Of a DNA stretch of 51,622 bases, positions 47,991 to 51,622 are shown piece after piece. Location of the stretch: NCBI GenBank assembly GCA_030041005.1, contig JASHOR010000060.1, positions 1 to 51,622 of the forward strand. Reading direction: 5' to 3'. The first letter of the stretch is position 1; the number at the start of each line of letters is the position of its first letter. The translations under genes and the position numbers were made by a program. Source of the stretch: Xanthobacteraceae bacterium. GTDB taxonomy: Bacteria > Pseudomonadota > Alphaproteobacteria > Rhizobiales > Xanthobacteraceae. The notes below the pieces were generated by a model. It did no database searches. It saw nothing but the letters and a program-made list of their open reading frames with translations, and was not told the origin of the DNA.

Positions 47991-48650
47991 ATGGATAAGG
48001 CGGTTAATAACAAAACGTCGCGAGCCGGCTCTGCTGGAGTGGCGCGGCTGACCAAACCATCGCGCGCAGAAGCGGAGGAGGCCGTACGCACGCTCATTCG
48101 CTGGGCCGGTGATGACCCGGATCGCGAGGGACTTTTGGCGACGCCGGCGCGCGTGGTGCGCGCCTATGAGGAGTGGTTCTCCGGATATGGCGACGATCCG
48201 CGCGACTATCTCAAGCGCACATTCGAGGAAACCGGCGGCTACGACGAGGTCGTGGTGCTGCGTGATATCCGTTTTGAATCGCATTGCGAGCACCACATGG
48301 CGCCCATCATCGGCCGCGTGCATATCGGTTACCTGCCGCGCAACCGGGTGGTCGGAATCTCCAAGCTCGCTCGACTGGTCGAGGTCTATGCCCGACGGTT
48401 GCAGATCCAGGAGAAGATGACGGCCGAAATCGCCTCTTGTCTGGACGCAGTGCTCAAGCCACATGGCGTGGCCGTAGTCACCGAAGCCTCGCACCAATGC
48501 ATGACCACGCGCGGGGTGCACAAGACCGGCGTCAGCATGGTGACAAGCCGCATGCTTGGCGTGTTCCGCGACCATGCCGAGACCCGGCAGGAATTCCTGT
48601 CCGCAATTGGCATGCGTGGCGCGGGCATTGTGGCGAACGGGTCGGCCTGA
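47991..48650 (+). CDS. folE: GTP cyclohydrolase I
   Basis: This 219-residue enzyme converts GTP to 7,8-dihydroneopterin triphosphate, the first step of folate synthesis. Zinc ligands are C99 and H101/H102 in [10 protein letters not shown] and C170 in [28 protein letters not shown] and [21 protein letters not shown] are conserved. The first 22 residues are variable and lysine- and serine-rich. It is divergent from the histidine kinase with a 230-bp gap and convergent with comM. No hisI follows, although folE-hisI pairs are frequent in this group. Confidence 0.97.
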   Translation: MDKAVNNKTSRAGSAGVARLTKPSRAEAEEAVRTLIRWAGDDPDREGLLATPARVVRAYEEWFSGYGDDPRDYLKRTFEETGGYDEVVVLRDIRFESHCEHHMAPIIGRVHIGYLPRNRVVGISKLARLVEVYARRLQIQEKMTAEIASCLDAVLKPHGVAVVTEASHQCMTTRGVHKTGVSMVTSRMLGVFRDHAETRQEFLSAIGMRGAGIVANGSA

Positions 48651-48725
48651 GCCGCGCGTCGAACGTCGCTGTTCGCTCGGCGGCCATCGTTGCGCACCAT
48701 ACACAGGGTCGACTGGCGCGCCGCG

Positions 48726-50264
48726 TTACGCCGCGCGTCGCACTTCCTCCGCGAGCGCGCGATAGGACAGCGCTTCCGCCAAATGGATCCTGCCGACTTT
48801 GTCGGCACCGTCGAGGTCGGCGAGCGTGCGCGCGACCCGCAGTACCCGGTGGTAGCCGCGCGCCGATAGCCGCATCGCCTCGGCGGCGTCGCGCAGGAGC
48901 GAGAGGCCGCTGGCGTCAGGCTTGGCGACCTCCTCCAGCACCGTGCCGGAGACGGCTGCGTTGCTGCCGATATGCGGCAGTCCGACTGCTGCATAGCGGG
49001 CTGTCTGCCGCTCGCGCGCCATCGCCACGCGCTCGGCGACTTCCCGGCTGCCCTCCGTTGGCGGCGGCAGGATCAGATCCGCGGCGGTCACCGCCGGCAC
49101 TTCGATGTGCAGGTCGATGCGGTCAAGGAGGGGTCCGGAAATGCGCGCCTGGTACTCGGACGTACAGCGCGCATTGGGTCGGCGGTTGCAGGCAAAGCCA
49201 GGCTCGTTCGCGCGTCCGCAGCGACAGGGGTTCATTGCCGCAACCAGCATGAACCGCGCCGGGTAGGTGACGCGATGATTGGCACGCGCGATCGAAACTT
49301 CGCCGGTTTCCAATGGCTGTCGCAATGAATCGAGAGCCTGCGGTTGAAACTCCGGCAGTTCGTCGAGAAACAGTACGCCGTGGTGCGCGAGCGAGATCTC
49401 GCCAGGCCGCGCGTGCAGTCCGCCGCCAACCAGCGCTGGCATGCTGGCCGAATGATGCGGCGCGCGGAATGGCCGCCGGTTGGTCAGTGCGCCGCCTTCG
49501 ATTTCGCCGGCCACGGAGGCCACCATCGATACCTGCAAGAGTTCGGCCGGAGTGAGTGGGGGAAGGATCGACGGCAACCGTGCCGCCAGCATCGATTTGC
49601 CGGCGCCTGGCGGGCCGACCATGAGCAAATTGTGCCCGCCGGCCGCAGCGACTTCGAGCGCGCGTTTGGCGCTTTCCTGGCCCTTGATATCAGCCAGATC
49701 CAGTGCGTTGCCTTCGCTCTCGAGGATTTTGGGCTGCGGGCGCGGCAGCACCTGCGTCCCTTTGAAATGATTAGCGAGTTGGATGAGCGAGGACGCGGCG
49801 ATGATCTCGATGTCCGGACTGGCCCACGCCGCTTCCGGTCCGCACTTCGCAGGGCACATCAAACCCTCGCCGCGGGCGTTGGCACCGATCGCTGCCGGCA
49901 GCACGCCGGCTACCTGGGAAATGGAGCCATCCAGGCCCAGTTCGCCAAGGACCGTAAAGCCGGCAAGCGCGTCGTGCGGGATCGCGCCGATCGCCGCCAT
50001 CAGCCCCAGTGCGATGGGCAGGTCGTAATGGCTGCCCTCCTTCGGCAAGTCGGCGGGGGCAAGGTTGATGGTGATGCGGCGTGCCGGCAGCGCCAGACCG
50101 GACGCGGTCAACGCCGAACGAACACGTTCGCGCGCTTCCGAAACGGCCTTGTCGGGCAGGCCGACAATGGTGAAGGCGGGCATCCCCGGCGCCACCTGGA
50201 CCTGCACGTCGACGGGCCGCACCTCGATACCCTCGAACGCCACCGTGGAGACGCGCTGGACCAT
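48726..50264 (-). CDS. comM: YifB/ComM-family magnesium chelatase-like AAA+ ATPase
   Basis: This 512-residue protein has an N-terminal Lon-like fold (VRPVDVQVQVAPGMPAFTIVGLPDKAVSEARERV), a central AAA+ domain with Walker A VGPPGAGKSM (about 216-224) and Walker B VLFLDELPEF, and a C-terminal domain with four cysteines in NPCRCGRANEPGFACNRR. ComM is a hexameric helicase that promotes branch migration during natural transformation. ATG at 50264 has GGGGGCGG upstream and fits the family start. An IS1595-type element begins about 66 bp upstream, so the natural promoter may be displaced. Confidence 0.95.
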   Translation of the reverse strand: MVQRVSTVAFEGIEVRPVDVQVQVAPGMPAFTIVGLPDKAVSEARERVRSALTASGLALPARRITINLAPADLPKEGSHYDLPIALGLMAAIGAIPHDALAGFTVLGELGLDGSISQVAGVLPAAIGANARGEGLMCPAKCGPEAAWASPDIEIIAASSLIQLANHFKGTQVLPRPQPKILESEGNALDLADIKGQESAKRALEVAAAGGHNLLMVGPPGAGKSMLAARLPSILPPLTPAELLQVSMVASVAGEIEGGALTNRRPFRAPHHSASMPALVGGGLHARPGEISLAHHGVLFLDELPEFQPQALDSLRQPLETGEVSIARANHRVTYPARFMLVAAMNPCRCGRANEPGFACNRRPNARCTSEYQARISGPLLDRIDLHIEVPAVTAADLILPPPTEGSREVAERVAMARERQTARYAAVGLPHIGSNAAVSGTVLEEVAKPDASGLSLLRDAAEAMRLSARGYHRVLRVARTLADLDGADKVGRIHLAEALSYRALAEEVRRAA

Positions 50265-50329
50265 CTGTCCGCCCCCTGCCTGCAGCAACAGATTACCCGA
50301 TGCCGCGAACTGGGAGGATTATATCTCTT

Positions 50330-51380
50330 GCAAACCACGCTGAGATGTAGTAGGCTGTTTTCATTGGAGAACAGCCATGGCTATCCTTTCGAAACTGACC
50401 AAGGAATCTTTTCATAGTGAGGCGGCGGCCTTTGCCTACCTGGAGGCAACCCTTTGGCCGGATGGGCCAATTTGCCCGCATTGCGGCACTATCGGCCGCG
50501 CGACCAAGCTGCAGACCAGCGGCGGCAAGATCGATGGCAAGCGCCAAGCCAGGATCGGGCTGTGGAAGTGCAACGAGAAAGAGTGTCGCAAGCAATTTAC
50601 GGTTAAGGTCGGCACCGTTTTCGAGCATGGCCGCATCCCGCTCCACAAGATGCTGCAGGCCGTCTATCTGCTGTGCTGCTCGAAAAAGGGTTGTTCGGCC
50701 CACCAACTGCATCGCGTCCTTGGCATCACGTACAAGGCCGCGTGGTTTCTCGCGCATCGCATCCGTGAGGCCATGCGCCCGGCCAGCATGTCGCCGATGG
50801 GTGGCGCTGGGCAGGTGGTGGAGGCGGACGAAACCTACATCGGTCGCCAGCAGGGCTTAGGCGTCGATAAGACCGGCTACCACAACAAGAACATGGTAGT
50901 GACCTTGGTAGAGCGCGGCGGCTCGGCTCGCTCGTTCCACACCGATGGCCACTCGATTGCCGACATCGTGCCGATCGTGCGCGAGAACATTCGCCGCGAA
51001 ACCCGTCTGATGACTGACCGTGCCATGCACTACAAGGCCGTGGGGCGCGAGTTCGCCGAGCACGGCCGCGTTGAACATGAGAAGGGCGAGTACGTTTCGA
51101 TGGATGACCCGACCATCCACAGCAACACAGTCGAGAACTACTACTCAATCTTCAAGCGCGGCATGAAGGGCGTTTATCAGCATTGCTCCGAAAAGCACTT
51201 GCATCGCTATCTGGCGGAATTTGACTTTCGTTACAGCAATCGAGTCCGCCTTGGAATCGACGACACGGCCCGCGCCACCAAAGCGTTGCAGGGCATCAGT
51301 GGTAAGCGGCTGACCTATCGGGCCTAATAAATGGGGCGTCAGCCAAGGCCCTGGCGGCAACTTATGCTGCCCGGTTTTGC
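50330..51380 (+). mobile_element. IS1595-family insertion sequence (ends tentative)
   Basis: The transposase gene is flanked by weakly matching inverted ends: left GCAAACCACGCTGAGATG (from 50330) and right, read inward on the opposite strand, GCAAAACCGGGCAGCATAAG (from 51380). With one-base gaps about two thirds of 26 positions agree. The resulting 1.05-kb length is normal for the family. I found no 8-bp target duplication at these borders, so either the ends are mis-set or the insertion is old. It carries no passenger gene. Confidence 0.55.
50377..51327 (+). CDS. IS1595-family transposase (ISXO2-like)
   Basis: This 316-residue transposase has an N-terminal zinc-ribbon, C33-x2-C36 (CPHCG) with C65 and C70, and a helix-turn-helix region around residues 90-130. 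The DDE-like catalytic domain has D151 in VEADETYIG, D214 in MTDRAM, and HSNTVENYYSIFKRG with N250 and E253. The reading frame is full length with no frameshift, so the protein may be active. GGAG sits 8-11 nt before the ATG. It points away from comM into an AT-rich flank. Confidence 0.93.
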   Translation: MAILSKLTKESFHSEAAAFAYLEATLWPDGPICPHCGTIGRATKLQTSGGKIDGKRQARIGLWKCNEKECRKQFTVKVGTVFEHGRIPLHKMLQAVYLLCCSKKGCSAHQLHRVLGITYKAAWFLAHRIREAMRPASMSPMGGAGQVVEADETYIGRQQGLGVDKTGYHNKNMVVTLVERGGSARSFHTDGHSIADIVPIVRENIRRETRLMTDRAMHYKAVGREFAEHGRVEHEKGEYVSMDDPTIHSNTVENYYSIFKRGMKGVYQHCSEKHLHRYLAEFDFRYSNRVRLGIDDTARATKALQGISGKRLTYRA

Positions 51381-51622
51381 GTTTAAACGACGCAGGCGGC
51401 GCAAAGATCAATGATAGGCGCAATCCTGCAGTCTTGAACTTAAGCTATTGATTGTATGTATATTTTTTGATTGCGATTCGCGTGATATGCAATTATAGCT
51501 TATAAATTGATGCTTGCGTCAATGATGCAATTCAATGAGTCTGAATGCGCTTGGAAGTGGTCAGACAAAAATTCCAGCCAGGAACCGACAAAATCGGTGC
51601 GTCTGCCTACCTCTAAAGTGCT
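51381..51622. other. AT-rich flank to right of the insertion sequence
   Basis: From about 51430 to 51540 the sequence is strongly AT-rich, in contrast to the GC-rich rest of the window. Short motifs such as GATGCAATT and TGATATGCAATT recur, and AATTATAGCTTATAAATT is nearly palindromic. No open frame is convincing. It looks like acquired DNA that continues beyond the right edge. Confidence 0.5.

Overview
The window looks like a chromosomal segment of an alphaproteobacterium of the order Hyphomicrobiales, near Bradyrhizobium, Nitrobacteraceae or Xanthobacteraceae. This rests on the high GC content, the gene order parB-parA-rsmG-mnmG-mnmE, rho-hemJ-hemE, a DUF299 kinase gene-maf-coaE-dnaQ-secB and hslUV-hisBHAFE-coaA, and small families typical of that order. 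The taxonomic call is an inference from gene content, not from a search.

Region 1 (1-20.2 kb) is an accessory catabolic block. The minus-strand half is a tightly coupled operon: molybdenum hydroxylase large subunit, aldehyde dehydrogenase, aspartate-dehydrogenase-like protein and a second molybdenum hydroxylase large subunit. A FAD subunit cut by the window edge follows it. A divergent plus-strand set encodes an amidohydrolase, a small conserved protein and a Rieske ferredoxin. Next comes a complete three-subunit enzyme of the 4-hydroxybenzoyl-CoA reductase type, including the four-cysteine insert that holds an extra [4Fe-4S] cluster in that family. A membrane acyltransferase, a PaaK-like aryl-CoA ligase, a 4-hydroxybenzoyl-CoA thioesterase-type hotdog protein, an alpha/beta hydrolase and a luciferase-like flavin oxidoreductase complete the block. 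Together they suggest degradation of aromatic or heteroaromatic acids. The substrate cannot be read from sequence, and no transcriptional regulator was found.

Region 2 (20.2-37.3 kb) is the replication and partition neighbourhood. parA and parB lie beside two perfect parS palindromes (22700 and 24765). The 341-bp gap between hemE and the DUF299 gene (31848-32188) is the likely chromosomal replication origin: it has an AT-rich half, DnaA-box-like sites and near-repeats. Most genes to its left are on the minus strand and most to its right on the plus strand, as expected if forks leave from here.

Region 3 (37.3-38.8 kb) is a small accessory insertion: a 44-residue ORF, two adjacent large imperfect palindromes with CTAG ends, and an orphan Bug-type solute-binding protein. 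Region 4 (38.8-45.6 kb) holds hslVU and, divergently, the histidine operon hisB-DUF2628-hisH-hisA-hisF-hisE followed by coaA. Many of these genes are joined by 4-bp GTGA overlaps.

Region 5 (45.6-51.6 kb) has a hybrid histidine kinase, folE, comM (yifB), an IS1595-type insertion sequence just upstream of comM, and an AT-rich tail unlike the rest of the window. No rRNA, tRNA or CRISPR array was found.
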